This document shows, piece by piece, positions 17,988-27,220 of a stretch of DNA of 64,000 nucleotides. A program made the position numbers and the translations under genes. The number at the start of each line of letters is the position of its first letter. Position 1 is the stretch's first letter. Source of the stretch: a virus; the IMG/VR virus record IMGVR_UViG_3300017917_001687, positions 1-64,000 of that record; one strand, 5' to 3'. The notes beneath the pieces are model-generated. The model searched no databases and was not told the origin of the DNA. It worked only from the letters and a program-made list of their open reading frames with translations.

Positions 17988-20885
17988 ATGGGAGAAGTTA
18001 TTTCACAGGAAGTCATTGAGAACTTTCTTAACGGTTGGGACCCCGAAGAGTACATCGTGGGTGTTGAGTATGATTACCGAACAAACAAAATCTACAAAAT
18101 CATTCAAGATCCCGAAAGAGGGAAAATCATCAAAGAGGATTCGTTTACACCATTTCTATGGGTTTCAGACTTAAATGGTCTTAATTTTTATCAAAAGAAC
18201 AAGGCCATACAAAAGAAAAAAATGGGTGAGTATGGTATTTTAATTGAAAAATTAGAAACCCACGGAAATGAAAGGTTAGAATCAGGTATGTCTTACCTTG
18301 TTAAATCTATTAAGGGGTATACCGAATTGGTAAATTTCTTTAGACAAGGTGGTATTGATCCGTGGGGTGAGAATTATAAACAATATTTTACACTATTGTC
18401 CCCAGTTGAACAATACCTAATTCAAAAAAAGAAAAGACTATTCAAAGGGATTGATGAATATTCAGGGGTTTATCGTTTTGTATTCGATATCGAGACCACT
18501 GGACTTGAACCTGAAAAGAATGAAATAATTCTTATTGGTGTTAAAGACAACAGAGGTCTACAAAAAACAATACCAGCATTTGGTGAAGATGGTGAGAAAA
18601 AATGTATAGAAGAATTCTTTAAAATCATAAGAGAAAAGAAACCCACAATTATTGGTGGTTATAACTCAGCCTCTTTTGACTTTCCTTTTATATTAAAAAG
18701 AGCAGAAATTCTTGGTGTTGATACTCAAGGAATAACAAATGTGTTTGGTAATGGAGGTATAAAACAAAAAGAGGGTATATTAAAACTAGCCAATGAGGTT
18801 GAACCATATACCCAACACACAATATGGGGTTTTAATACTGTTGATATTGCACATGCCGTTAGAAGAGCACAAGCAATCAACTCAGAAATCAAGTCGTGGG
18901 GTTTGAAATACATCACAAAATATCTTGAAAAAGAAAAACCTAATCGTGTTTATGTTGATGGTGCTTTCATTTCAAAAATTTATTTGGATAACGAATTACA
19001 TTATATGAATCCAAAAACCGGTAAGTATAAAAAAATTGGTGAACCGGGTACTGAGAACTTATTAGAGAAATACCCTAACAAATATGAAATATGGTCGGGT
19101 AAACAAATTGTTGAACAATATCTTGATGATGACTTGTACGAAACAATGATTGTTGACGATTCATTCAGTCAATCAACATTCTTACTTTCAAAACTTGTAC
19201 CAACAACATATGAAAGAATAGCAACAATGGGTACCGCAACATTATGGAAAATTATCATGTTAGCGTGGTCTTACGAGAACAATCTTGCAATACCAACCAA
19301 AGATGAAAAAAGACCTATTACGGGTGGATTATCTCGTTTATTAAATGTGGGATATGCCAAGAACATTGTTAAGTTTGACTACGCATCACTTTACCCATCA
19401 ATCCAACTTGTGTATGATGTGTTTCCTGAATGTGATGTTATGGGTGTACAAAAATCGATGTTAAAATATTTCCGTAACATTCGTATCAAATATAAACGAC
19501 TTGCTGGTGAACTTAAAGATAAGGACCCGGTACAAGCGGAGATGTATGATCGTAAACAATTACCAATTAAGATTTTCATTAACGCATATTTTGGTTCATT
19601 ATCCGCACCACATGTATTTCCGTGGGGAGATATGAACAAAGGTGAAACAATCACATGTACAGGTCGTCAATGTCTTCGTATGATGATTATGTTCTTTGAG
19701 AAAAAGGGTTATGTACCTTTGGTTATGGATACGGATGGTGTTAACTTTTCAACACCTGACGATATTGATTCTCATACATACATCGGTAAAGGTTTAAACG
19801 AATTGGTTGAGGAAGGTAAAGAATATAAAGGAATCGAAGCAGACACCGCTGAGTTTAACGATATTTTCATGAGAGATGAAATGGGTCTTGACATTGACTA
19901 TACCGCACCTGCGTGTATTAATGTTTCAAGAAAGAACTACATCATCAAATTACTTAAGAAAGGTAAAGAAAAGATAAAATTAACCGGTAATACCATTAAG
20001 TCTAAAAAGTTACAACAATATGTTGTTGAGTTCTTAGACGAGGGTTTTAAACACCTTTTAAATGGTGATGGTTTATCGTTTGTTGAACTTTATTATGAAT
20101 ACGTAAATAAGATTTACAATAAAGAAATTCCTTTATCTAAAATTGCTAACAAATCTCGTGTTAAACAATCTGTGGAGGATTATAGAAAACATATTAAAAA
20201 GACAACCAAAGCAGGAACATTAATGTCTCGTCAAGCACATATGGAATTAGTTTTACTAAACAACTATCCGGCATCTCTTGGTGAAACGATTTATTATGTG
20301 AACAACGGGACTAAGAAGTCTTCAGGTGATGTACAAAAAATAACAAAACCAACAAAAAAATACCAAGAAGAATATTTCCAAAAACATGGTAAGTCAATAC
20401 CAAATGATTATTTGGAAATAAATTGTTACATGATTTCAGAAAAGGATATTCAGAACAATCCTGATATGACTGGTGATTATAACGTTGCTCGTTACTTAAA
20501 CATGTTCAACAAAAGGATTGAACCTTTATTGGTGGTGTTTAAACCTGAAATACGTGAAGATATATTGGTTGAAAATCCTGCCGATAGACAATATTTTACT
20601 AAAATACAATGTGATTTAGTTAATGGTTTTCCATTAAAAGAGGATGGTCAGGATAAATACGATGAAGTAATGACCTTATCGGATAGTGAGGTATTATTTT
20701 GGAATAAAGTAAGTCGTGATCCATTCTATATGTATGTTGAAGATAGTATCAAATACGCTGACCCGTATTGGGTTGAACACAATAGAAAGGTGGTTTCTTT
20801 AGAAGCGGAAAGTATTCGTAGTAATGAAGACGAAATAATTGAAAATAACGGACATGATTATGCTTATCATGCTGTTGAGTCTTAG
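17988..20885 (+). CDS. DNA polymerase, family B (T4 gp43-like)
   Basis: This 965-residue replicative polymerase is slightly longer than T4 gp43 (about 900). The 3'-5' exonuclease motifs are present: FDIETTG with D167 and E169, YNSASFDFP at about 225-233, and YLDDD near 378. Polymerase motif A is DYASLYPSI (464-472), motif B is KIFINAYFGSL (from 528), and motif C is MDTDGVNFS with D581 and D583. All catalytic carboxylates are intact, so the enzyme should be active in both synthesis and proofreading. The C-terminus, expected to contact the sliding clamp, is acidic. The gene runs convergent to the gp13-like gene with a 4-base stop overlap. Its leader lacks the late box and carries a hairpin. Confidence 0.95.
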   Translation: MGEVISQEVIENFLNGWDPEEYIVGVEYDYRTNKIYKIIQDPERGKIIKEDSFTPFLWVSDLNGLNFYQKNKAIQKKKMGEYGILIEKLETHGNERLESGMSYLVKSIKGYTELVNFFRQGGIDPWGENYKQYFTLLSPVEQYLIQKKKRLFKGIDEYSGVYRFVFDIETTGLEPEKNEIILIGVKDNRGLQKTIPAFGEDGEKKCIEEFFKIIREKKPTIIGGYNSASFDFPFILKRAEILGVDTQGITNVFGNGGIKQKEGILKLANEVEPYTQHTIWGFNTVDIAHAVRRAQAINSEIKSWGLKYITKYLEKEKPNRVYVDGAFISKIYLDNELHYMNPKTGKYKKIGEPGTENLLEKYPNKYEIWSGKQIVEQYLDDDLYETMIVDDSFSQSTFLLSKLVPTTYERIATMGTATLWKIIMLAWSYENNLAIPTKDEKRPITGGLSRLLNVGYAKNIVKFDYASLYPSIQLVYDVFPECDVMGVQKSMLKYFRNIRIKYKRLAGELKDKDPVQAEMYDRKQLPIKIFINAYFGSLSAPHVFPWGDMNKGETITCTGRQCLRMMIMFFEKKGYVPLVMDTDGVNFSTPDDIDSHTYIGKGLNELVEEGKEYKGIEADTAEFNDIFMRDEMGLDIDYTAPACINVSRKNYIIKLLKKGKEKIKLTGNTIKSKKLQQYVVEFLDEGFKHLLNGDGLSFVELYYEYVNKIYNKEIPLSKIANKSRVKQSVEDYRKHIKKTTKAGTLMSRQAHMELVLLNNYPASLGETIYYVNNGTKKSSGDVQKITKPTKKYQEEYFQKHGKSIPNDYLEINCYMISEKDIQNNPDMTGDYNVARYLNMFNKRIEPLLVVFKPEIREDILVENPADRQYFTKIQCDLVNGFPLKEDGQDKYDEVMTLSDSEVLFWNKVSRDPFYMYVEDSIKYADPYWVEHNRKVVSLEAESIRSNEDEIIENNGHDYAYHAVES

Positions 20886-22000
20886 ATTACGTTATATGGT
20901 GATTGGAAAGGTCTGAACTTTAAAGCCTTGTTTAGGTTTTCTGCTTCATTGGCCTTTCTTTCCATCATTTTATCGGGTCTTAATCTTTCAAGTTTTAAGT
21001 TTAATTCTTCCAATAGTTTTAATTTTTCGTCTTTAGCCTCTGTAAGTAAAGAATTATAGTCTAATTTTACTTGACTATCAGGTACTTGTAAATCACCAGA
21101 GAATTTACCCCAAATACGACCTAATCCTTCTTTAGCATAAGCGATTAGGTATTTTCTAACCCAATTTTGTGATGGTCTATTCATCATGTCCCATGTCAGT
21201 TGCTCTATTTCAACATCAGAAGGTAGTTTTACAATATCTTTATTTTTTTGTAAACAATCGTCCCTATCTTCGGTTTCATAATACCAATACCAAACCCTAC
21301 TTCTATTGTTTTGTATTGAACCGAAATCAAATCTACCACCCGGAACATTATGAAGATGTACTATCTTTGTTCCGTTTGGTCCTGCGGTTACTCTATATGT
21401 TAATTCACCACCAATCAAACGATTTTTAATATTTCTATCTTGCATCCTTAATAAAAGGTCAAATGCGGGTAATAAGAAATATGAACCCGACGCACCTTGT
21501 TGTGCAAAACCACCCACACCACCAAATGCAACACCACCTAAACCACCGAAACCACCTAAGAATGGGTCAACAATAGAGTCAGTTAATTCCGCCCTTGTGA
21601 ACCATAGTATTTCATTTATTTCCCTACCAGCAGGAATAACATAAGTTTGGGTATTCGCCGATAAAGTAATATAGTCTTTCTTTAACTCGTGTGGTCCAGC
21701 TGTTTGTAAACCAACAATTTTTGAATATGCATATGTGTATTGAGTTTCAAAATCTAAGCTTCTTGTTGTGAATGCTCTTGTTAAAGATTGTGTATCAACA
21801 TTAATACCAATTAACGATGACCATTGTGATTCAATCAACCAATCGTTAACATGTTGTTCATATTCAGATATTGCTAGTTCCAAGAAGGTATCCATTTGTT
21901 CTTCTGTTAACTCAATACCTCTAACAGGTAATCCTAATAGATGGAAAACCTGTGTGTATAGTTTTTGTTTTTCGGGGTTTGAAATTACTGTGATTGACAT
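20882..22000 (-). CDS. Neck / head-tail connector protein (T4 gp13-like)
   Basis: This 372-residue protein resembles T4 gp13-type neck proteins. The N-terminus (LYTQVFHLLGLPVRGIELTE) starts a helical region. The conserved block WVRKYLIAYAKEGLGRIWGK is followed by an acidic helical tail and the ending FRPFQSPYNVI. A Gly-rich insertion, near residues 145-170 (FLGGFGGLGGVAFGGVGG), lies in the middle and is not typical of T4 gp13 (309 residues). It is read from the minus strand with a TATTTATA box 12 bases upstream of its ATG, a late gene in opposite orientation to most others. Family assignment rests on recalled motifs, so the gp13 name is moderate. Confidence 0.62.
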   Translation of the reverse strand: MSITVISNPEKQKLYTQVFHLLGLPVRGIELTEEQMDTFLELAISEYEQHVNDWLIESQWSSLIGINVDTQSLTRAFTTRSLDFETQYTYAYSKIVGLQTAGPHELKKDYITLSANTQTYVIPAGREINEILWFTRAELTDSIVDPFLGGFGGLGGVAFGGVGGFAQQGASGSYFLLPAFDLLLRMQDRNIKNRLIGGELTYRVTAGPNGTKIVHLHNVPGGRFDFGSIQNNRSRVWYWYYETEDRDDCLQKNKDIVKLPSDVEIEQLTWDMMNRPSQNWVRKYLIAYAKEGLGRIWGKFSGDLQVPDSQVKLDYNSLLTEAKDEKLKLLEELNLKLERLRPDKMMERKANEAENLNKALKFRPFQSPYNVI

Positions 22001-22012
22001 GTTTCTTTTTGT

Positions 22013-22020
22013 TATAAATA
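22013..22020 (-). promoter_or_regulatory. Putative late promoter TATTTATA (minus strand)
   Basis: On the minus strand the sequence reads AAAGATATTTATAAC, ending 12 bases before the ATG of the gp13-like gene. Its orientation agrees with the minus-strand gene. Confidence 0.5.
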
Positions 22021-22024
22021 TCTT

Positions 22025-22032
22025 TATATTTG
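22025..22032 (+). promoter_or_regulatory. Possible Bacteroidota-type -7 box (TATATTTG)
   Basis: TATATTTG matches TAnnTTTG and lies 4 bases before the ATG at 22037, back-to-back with the minus-strand late box. The -33 element is not convincing. Confidence 0.3.
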
Positions 22033-22036
22033 AATT

Positions 22037-22258
22037 ATGGAAAATTCAAGACCCGAACAAAAAATAATTCAACTCGCATTGTTTTGTTACAGAAACAAAA
22101 TTGAGTTCATTTTTCAAAAAGAAGATGAAGGAAATTATGTGAAGTATGAATCTGAACCAATTAAAAAAGTCACTTTAAACATTTCTGACCCTGATGATTT
22201 GGACTTTGAATCGGTATTAGACGAAAAGATAAATGAATTAAACCAACTCTTTCAGTAA
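22037..22258 (+). CDS. Small acidic hypothetical protein
   Basis: This 73-residue protein is not recognised. It starts MENSRPEQKIIQLALFCYRN and ends in an acidic helical tail (DDLDFESVLDEKINELNQLF). It is divergent from the gp13-like gene across a 36-base spacer and overlaps the 3' end of the minus-strand helicase gene by 21 bases. It is predicted soluble and may be an early regulatory or host-interaction protein, but only its coding-like composition and compact placement support it. Confidence 0.58.
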   Translation: MENSRPEQKIIQLALFCYRNKIEFIFQKEDEGNYVKYESEPIKKVTLNISDPDDLDFESVLDEKINELNQLFQ

Positions 22259-23992
22259 GGACTCTGCAAAACTTTCAGAGTATTCCCCATCACCCATAAC
22301 CTGATCAATAACACTCTTTTTCTTTTGTAAAATATTGTAAACTATTCTTTCAACAGTATTTTCAAAAATAGGATAATAAACAAGTACACTATTTTTTTGT
22401 CCGTATCTATATGCCCTATCTTCTGCTTGTGAATGGTCCGCAGGAACAAAAGAAAGGTCATTCATAATAACAGTTTCGGCTGCGGTTAAGGTAATACCAA
22501 CACCACCAGCCTTTATGTTAGATATGAATATTTTTATCTTATCTTCGGTTTGAAATCTATCAACAGATACTTGTCTTTTTTCTTTTGACATTCGCCCGTC
22601 CAATACTACGGAATTCTTTTTATACTTTTCATGTAACATATCCAAGGTCATTGTAAAGTTTGTAAACACAATAACTTTTTTACCCTGTTCTATGAATTTA
22701 TCAATCAATTCACATGTGTATGGTACTTTTTCATAAGAAATTATTTGTCTTATTTTCATTAGACGATTTATAGTTACACTGATAGATTCCTTGTTTTTAT
22801 TATCTGATGTAATTCTCATAAAGTTTTCAAGTTCCTCATCGTAGAATGTACTTTTCAAATCCAAAAATACAGGTGTAATAATTTTTTCGGGTAGGTCCAA
22901 AATATCCGTTTTCATTCTTCTTAATACAATATTTTTGGTTCTTTCCCTTAACTCATCTAAATTACTTGCACCATTAGTGTTCCATATTCTTTTACCACCA
23001 ACTTTAAACTGATAACCCGCACAATATCTTTTTACATAACTCTGCCAATTTAGTGTTAAAGGAGAATCAACAATTTTTAACAAATTATAATAATTTATCG
23101 GTCTTGATGTCATTGGTGTACCAGTTAGTAACCAAACCTTTGGTATTTTTACAAGTAAATCATTAATAAGTTTGGTTCTTTGTGCTGTTGGGTTTGAAAT
23201 ATAATGAGCCTCATCAATTATACATAAATCAAATTTTTCATTAACAATTTGTTGGTTAATTTCTTCACCCAATTCGGATTTTTCCGTTGAGTGGTAGTTC
23301 TTTATAATGTCGTAATTAATAATATAGAAATCAAATGTTGACCCCCACTTTCTACCCTCAACAATTAAACATTTCCTATTTGAATAATTCTCAATTTCCC
23401 TTTGCCAGTTAATTTTTAAAGATGCAGGACAAATGATTAATATTTTCTTGGCACCACTTTCCAACGCACCGATTACGGCAGATGTTGTTTTTCCCAAACC
23501 CATATCATCTGCTAATATAAACCTATCATTTGCAAGTAGTTTTTCAATTGCAATTTTTTGGTGATCCATTGGAGGTCTTTTGTGGTATGGAGAATAATCA
23601 ACAACTCTGTTAAGTTTCTTTTCTTCTTGGATTATTGCCGCTTTTGGTAACCACATTGCGTAGTTATTCTCGGTATCAACAACCTTACCCCATATATGAT
23701 ATGCTTTATCACTTTCACATAATAACTTTTCACACCAAATTTTTTCTGGTGGTTTGGTCAAATGTCTATCATCCATTATTTTTTCACCAAAAGTGTTTAC
23801 GATACTAATATATTTTTTAGCAACTCTTGGTACTATTTCATGATACCTTAATACGTAATCACATTGTGGGCGTGTTAACTTAAAATTCTTAACTTCTAAG
23901 AACTTTTTTTTCCAATCTAATAGTTGGTTATTAAAACCTGTATAGTTTAATAATATGTCTCTTGCTTCAATTTCAGGAATTTTTGTTTCCAT
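22238..23992 (-). CDS. SNF2-family DEAH helicase/ATPase
   Basis: The protein from the ATG at 23992 has 584 residues; a longer frame to 24331 would run through the divergent plus-strand gene and is rejected. A SNF2-type SF2 core is clear: ILADDMGLGKTT (Walker A, about 158-169), CIIDEAH (about 257-263), WLLTGTPMTSR (motif III), VIVFTNFTMTLDML, and IKAGGVGITL plus QAEDRAYRYGQ (motifs V and VI, about 520-530). It is closest in layout to SMARCAL1/HARP-like annealing or fork-remodelling ATPases. T4 uses the SF2 helicase UvsW for fork reversal and recombination; this protein may fill that role. The N-terminal 130 residues carry no named domain. Confidence 0.85.
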   Translation of the reverse strand: METKIPEIEARDILLNYTGFNNQLLDWKKKFLEVKNFKLTRPQCDYVLRYHEIVPRVAKKYISIVNTFGEKIMDDRHLTKPPEKIWCEKLLCESDKAYHIWGKVVDTENNYAMWLPKAAIIQEEKKLNRVVDYSPYHKRPPMDHQKIAIEKLLANDRFILADDMGLGKTTSAVIGALESGAKKILIICPASLKINWQREIENYSNRKCLIVEGRKWGSTFDFYIINYDIIKNYHSTEKSELGEEINQQIVNEKFDLCIIDEAHYISNPTAQRTKLINDLLVKIPKVWLLTGTPMTSRPINYYNLLKIVDSPLTLNWQSYVKRYCAGYQFKVGGKRIWNTNGASNLDELRERTKNIVLRRMKTDILDLPEKIITPVFLDLKSTFYDEELENFMRITSDNKNKESISVTINRLMKIRQIISYEKVPYTCELIDKFIEQGKKVIVFTNFTMTLDMLHEKYKKNSVVLDGRMSKEKRQVSVDRFQTEDKIKIFISNIKAGGVGITLTAAETVIMNDLSFVPADHSQAEDRAYRYGQKNSVLVYYPIFENTVERIVYNILQKKKSVIDQVMGDGEYSESFAESLLKELV

Positions 23993-24030
23993 AGATATTA
24001 AATATATACAAATACATTTGATGTTTAAAG

Positions 24031-24038
24031 TATTTATA
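24031..24038 (+). promoter_or_regulatory. Putative late promoter TATTTATA
   Basis: TATTTATA (context AAAGTATTTATAAG) ends 3 bases before the ATG at 24042, again implying a leaderless or very short leader. Confidence 0.5.
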
Positions 24039-24041
24039 AGT

Positions 24042-24554
24042 ATGAAAAACAAGTTACCTATTACAAGAATTAGTAAATTTTGGTCTGAAACCGATTTTGA
24101 CCTTAATGTACAAATAGGACAAGAATATTTACATGGGGATATTGGTATGAAATTGGTTCTTTTTAGAGTTAATAGACAAACTACCGATACCGATGAAGTA
24201 TATGCTGAAGTTGGTAAAGACGACATTAAATTTTTATCACCAGTTGAATTTTTTGGTTTAGTTAAAATAGAGGAACCTAAAAATTCTTCATACACAAAAG
24301 GTGTAAATAGGTATTTGGAACCTGGAAACATGACTGTTTCTGTTTATATTACACATTTACAAGAATTAGGTGTTGATATTCGATATGGTGACTACATAGG
24401 TTACCCTGAGTCAGAAGAAAGAGTTAGGTATTATACTGTCACAAACGATGGAAAGGTAACTTCAGATAATAAACATAGTATGTTCGGTTATAAACCACAT
24501 TATAGAACAATAACTTGTGCACCAGCACAGGAAGTTGAGTTTAGAGGAATTTAA
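24042..24554 (+). CDS. Neck/tail-completion structural protein (gp14 position)
   Basis: The start at 24042 gives 170 residues; the in-frame upstream extension crosses the late box and the helicase start and is rejected. The C-terminal part contains GVDIRYGDYIGYPESEERVR then YYTVTNDGKV and GYKPHYRTITCAP. The GD-I-YP turn followed by a strand-rich end is reminiscent of T4 gp14-type neck proteins, but only faintly. It lies at the place expected for gp14/gp15 between the gp13-like and sheath genes. TAATG links its stop to the next tiny ORF. Head-tail joining is inferred from position. Confidence 0.6.
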   Translation: MKNKLPITRISKFWSETDFDLNVQIGQEYLHGDIGMKLVLFRVNRQTTDTDEVYAEVGKDDIKFLSPVEFFGLVKIEEPKNSSYTKGVNRYLEPGNMTVSVYITHLQELGVDIRYGDYIGYPESEERVRYYTVTNDGKVTSDNKHSMFGYKPHYRTITCAPAQEVEFRGI

Positions 24555-24601
24555 TGTCTAAACAAGATGGATTTATAAAAAAAATTAAATACGGAAAATA
24601 A
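24554..24601 (+). CDS. 15-residue micro-ORF coupled by TAATG on both sides
   Basis: MSKQDGFIKKIKYGK (15 residues, strongly basic) starts on the last base of the upstream stop (TAATG) and its own stop again overlaps the next ATG (TAATG at 24599-24603). The double overlap suggests translation by re-initiation from one structural gene to the next. It may be a real micropeptide or simply a coupling device. Confidence 0.4.
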   Translation: MSKQDGFIKKIKYGK

Positions 24602-25752
24602 TGTCAATACCTAAAAGAAAAAATAATATAAAAGTTTATGGTGTAAATATTGATACCGATGGTCCTGCGGTTACCGGTAGAAGGAAAGAATTGCTAGAAA
24701 GAATAACAAAATCTGATTCTTTTCTACCTGATTCTATTTTACACGATGATCTTGATTTGGGTATGTTAGATTTTGTTAAAGAAAATTTCAAAGTTATTTC
24801 TGATGGGAATCAAATACCAATTATACCAAAAATTTTAACAATACAAAGATGGGGTGAGTTTACAAACAATTGGACTTTTTCGGATGAAGATGGTAATATG
24901 AAATTACCATTTGTTGCGGTGGTTAGAAAACCAGACGCACAACCCGGATCAAATCCAGCAATTCAAAGAACTATACCCGATAGAAGAGATTTCTTCTATG
25001 CTTCAGTCCCAACATGGGATGGAAATAAAATGGGTGCGGATGTTTATAAAATTCCACAACCCGTAGCAATTGATTTAACTTTCGATGTTACTATTGTTTG
25101 TACTAAATTTAGAGATGTAAACAGGTTTAACAAAATCGTTTTACAAAAATTTGCATCTCGTCAAGCCTATACAAGTGTTAAGGGTCATTATATTCCTATC
25201 GTTTTAGATAGGATTGAGGATAGTACTCCAATGGACACCTTGGATGGAAGAAGATTTTACATACAAAACTACACATTCACATTATTGGGGTTTTTAATAG
25301 ATGATGAAGAATTTGAAGTTAAACCCGCAATTTCAAGAATATTGAAAGTTGCGGAAACAGATGTAACAACAAAGAAAAAATCACCAATACTTGTAGAAAA
25401 TGAAATTACAATCCAAAGTCTTTATGGTCCGGGTTCAATTGTTGCTAATTACTCTGCAACAACAACATTTGCTGCTGATAGATTTGTTGAGGTGTCTTTC
25501 GTTGATCAGTTGGGAACACTATCTGGTGATACTATTGACATACCTGTTAAATTATTTATAGAAAAAAATAGTAGAACAGGATCTACAACAACAACATTAA
25601 GTGATGAATATTCAGAATTAAACAAAACCAATCAATTTAGTGGGTTAACAATAACAACCAGTAAAAAATCTAAATACGAATATATACCAATTACAACATC
25701 GGAATTTTTACCAGAGGTATCACCAACACCAACACACCTACAAACACCATAA
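24601..25752 (+). CDS. Tail/neck structural protein, frame-broken at a Thr/Pro linker
   Basis: The 383-residue frame encodes a virion protein with conserved-looking blocks ILTIQRWGEFTNNWTFSDED, DRRDFFYASVPTWDGNKMGA and NKIVLQKFASRQAY. It is followed by a beta-rich region and an abrupt end in SPTPTHLQTP. By position it may be the gp15/gp3-like tail terminator, but I cannot confirm the family. The last residues are the beginning of a Thr/Pro/Asn repeat that continues without stop in another frame for 1.2 kb, showing that the natural product is probably longer. See the next entry for the continuation. Confidence 0.65.
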   Translation: MSIPKRKNNIKVYGVNIDTDGPAVTGRRKELLERITKSDSFLPDSILHDDLDLGMLDFVKENFKVISDGNQIPIIPKILTIQRWGEFTNNWTFSDEDGNMKLPFVAVVRKPDAQPGSNPAIQRTIPDRRDFFYASVPTWDGNKMGADVYKIPQPVAIDLTFDVTIVCTKFRDVNRFNKIVLQKFASRQAYTSVKGHYIPIVLDRIEDSTPMDTLDGRRFYIQNYTFTLLGFLIDDEEFEVKPAISRILKVAETDVTTKKKSPILVENEITIQSLYGPGSIVANYSATTTFAADRFVEVSFVDQLGTLSGDTIDIPVKLFIEKNSRTGSTTTTLSDEYSELNKTNQFSGLTITTSKKSKYEYIPITTSEFLPEVSPTPTHLQTP

Positions 25753-26996
25753 CAAATACACCAACCAACACATCTACGCCAACACAAACCCCAACCAACA
25801 CACCCACAAACACCATAACAAATACACCTACAAATAGTGTAACACCGACAGAAACTCCAACCAACACACCAACAAATAGTGTTACCCCAACACCAACAAG
25901 TATAATTCCTTTTGATATTTTAGTCGGCGGTAACTATAATATATATAGTGGTGTTTCGTCTCAGTGTTTCATTGTATTAAATTCAAATGGTTCAATAAAT
26001 AAATCACTTAATTTTAATGATGGTTTTGGTAATGTCGTGTTTAATACTGTACAACAGATTGATAATAAAATAATTGCAGTGGGTAATTTTACATCATTTA
26101 GTGGTGTTACAACAAATAGAATTGTTAGGTTAAATTCTGACTTAACAAGAGATAACACATTTAGTATTGGAACTGGTTTTAATGGTTTAGTTCATTCTAT
26201 ACAACTCCAATCTGATGAAAAAATAATAGTCGGCGGTACTTTTACATCATATAGTGGTGTTACATCGAACAGAATTATTAGATTAAATACTGATGGATCA
26301 ATAGATAATACATTTAATATTGGTACTGGTTTTGGTGGTACTGTTTATGTCACAAAAATACAATCTGACGGAAAAATAATAGTAGGTGGTAGTTTTGCAT
26401 TGTATAGTGGTGTTACATCAAACAGAATTATTAGATTAAATACTGATGGATCAATAGATAATACATTTAGTGTTGGTACTGGTTTTGGTGACGTATCTCC
26501 ATGGACATATTCATTTGATGTACAATCTGATGGAAAAATAATAGTTGGTGGAGATTTTACATCGTATAGTGGGGTTTCATTAAATAGAATTGTTAGGTTA
26601 AATACTGATGGGTCAATAGATAATACATTTAGTATTGGAACTGGTTTTGATAATCTTGTTTATGTCACAAAAATACAATCTGATGGAAAAACATTAGTAG
26701 GTGGTAATTTTACATCGTATAGTGGTGTTACATCAAACAGAATTATTAGATTAAATACTGATGGATCAATAGATAACACATTTAATATTGGAACTGGAGT
26801 TGATGATTCTATTTATGACATAGTGATTCAATCTGATGGAAAAATAATGCTTGGTGGAGAATTCATATCTTATAATGGAACAACAAGCAATTACATTATT
26901 AGATTAAACACCAATGGTTCAATAGATAATACATTTAGTATTGGTACTGGATTTAATGGTACTGTTCGTGAGATAAATTTAATAAGGGAAATATGA
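25674..26996 (+). CDS. DUF5122-type seven-blade beta-propeller, -1 frame continuation
   Basis: This frame is open from 25674 but has no ATG; the first possible start (GTG at 26037) would cut off the first blade. From about 25715 it encodes a Thr-Pro-Asn linker (TNTPTNTITNTPTN), then seven repeats of about 50 residues. The repeats follow the pattern SDGKIIVGGxFTSYSGV, NRIIRLNTDGSIDNTF and IGTGF. This is the delta-60/DUF5122 propeller repeat common in Bacteroidota surface proteins. Near-identical DNA copies show recent repeat expansion. The linker begins in the preceding gene (SPTPT), so the two frames should be one protein joined by a -1 shift near 25730-25745. The break could be programmed frameshifting, repeat-slippage phase variation, or an assembly indel. 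Confidence 0.72.
   Translation: MRIYTNYNIGIFTRGITNTNTPTNTITNTPTNTSTPTQTPTNTPTNTITNTPTNSVTPTETPTNTPTNSVTPTPTSIIPFDILVGGNYNIYSGVSSQCFIVLNSNGSINKSLNFNDGFGNVVFNTVQQIDNKIIAVGNFTSFSGVTTNRIVRLNSDLTRDNTFSIGTGFNGLVHSIQLQSDEKIIVGGTFTSYSGVTSNRIIRLNTDGSIDNTFNIGTGFGGTVYVTKIQSDGKIIVGGSFALYSGVTSNRIIRLNTDGSIDNTFSVGTGFGDVSPWTYSFDVQSDGKIIVGGDFTSYSGVSLNRIVRLNTDGSIDNTFSIGTGFDNLVYVTKIQSDGKTLVGGNFTSYSGVTSNRIIRLNTDGSIDNTFNIGTGVDDSIYDIVIQSDGKIMLGGEFISYNGTTSNYIIRLNTNGSIDNTFSIGTGFNGTVREINLIREI
25725..25905 (+). repeat. ACA/CCA-rich low-complexity repeat coding Thr-Pro-Asn
   Basis: Short CCAACACA-type and AACACCATAACAAATACACC-type units recur, encoding a Thr/Pro/Asn linker. The frame break between the two halves of the propeller gene falls at its beginning. 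Confidence 0.7.
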
Positions 26997-27220
26997 CAAT
27001 ACAAGAATTTTTAAACGAAAACACATTATCTGCAATTGAAAAGACAGATACTTTAATAATCAACTTAGTGGTTGGTGAATCAACTTATGGTTTAGATGTG
27101 GACACCTCTTCAATTGAAGCAGGTACACCATTAATCAGAACAACAAATTTCCAAATTGATGAAAATTTATTGGTAAGTGAAGAATTATCTTTGGATATAA
27201 CCACAACAAACATGTTGTAA
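26993..27220 (+). CDS. Small acidic hypothetical protein downstream of propeller
   Basis: This 75-residue protein is unrecognised. Its ATG overlaps the propeller stop (ATGA), so it is co-translated with it. It is acidic, has no Cys, and alternates Thr-rich strands (LIINLVVGESTYGLDVD). It is followed by a convergent minus-strand gene. It may be a small virion or assembly partner of the propeller protein; only context supports this. Confidence 0.55.
   Translation: MTIQEFLNENTLSAIEKTDTLIINLVVGESTYGLDVDTSSIEAGTPLIRTTNFQIDENLLVSEELSLDITTTNML

Noticed and set aside
23955-24041. Upstream start of the 24042 gene
   Set aside because: The extension would cross the helicase start and the late box and is not protein-like.
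22238-24331. Longer helicase frame starting at 24331 (minus)
   Set aside because: The extra 113 codons lie antisense to the 24042 gene and lack helicase similarity; METKIPEIEA at 23992 fits the divergent arrangement.
26037-26996. Separate propeller gene starting at GTG 26037
   Set aside because: This start would delete the first blade and the linker, both clearly coding in the same open frame upstream.
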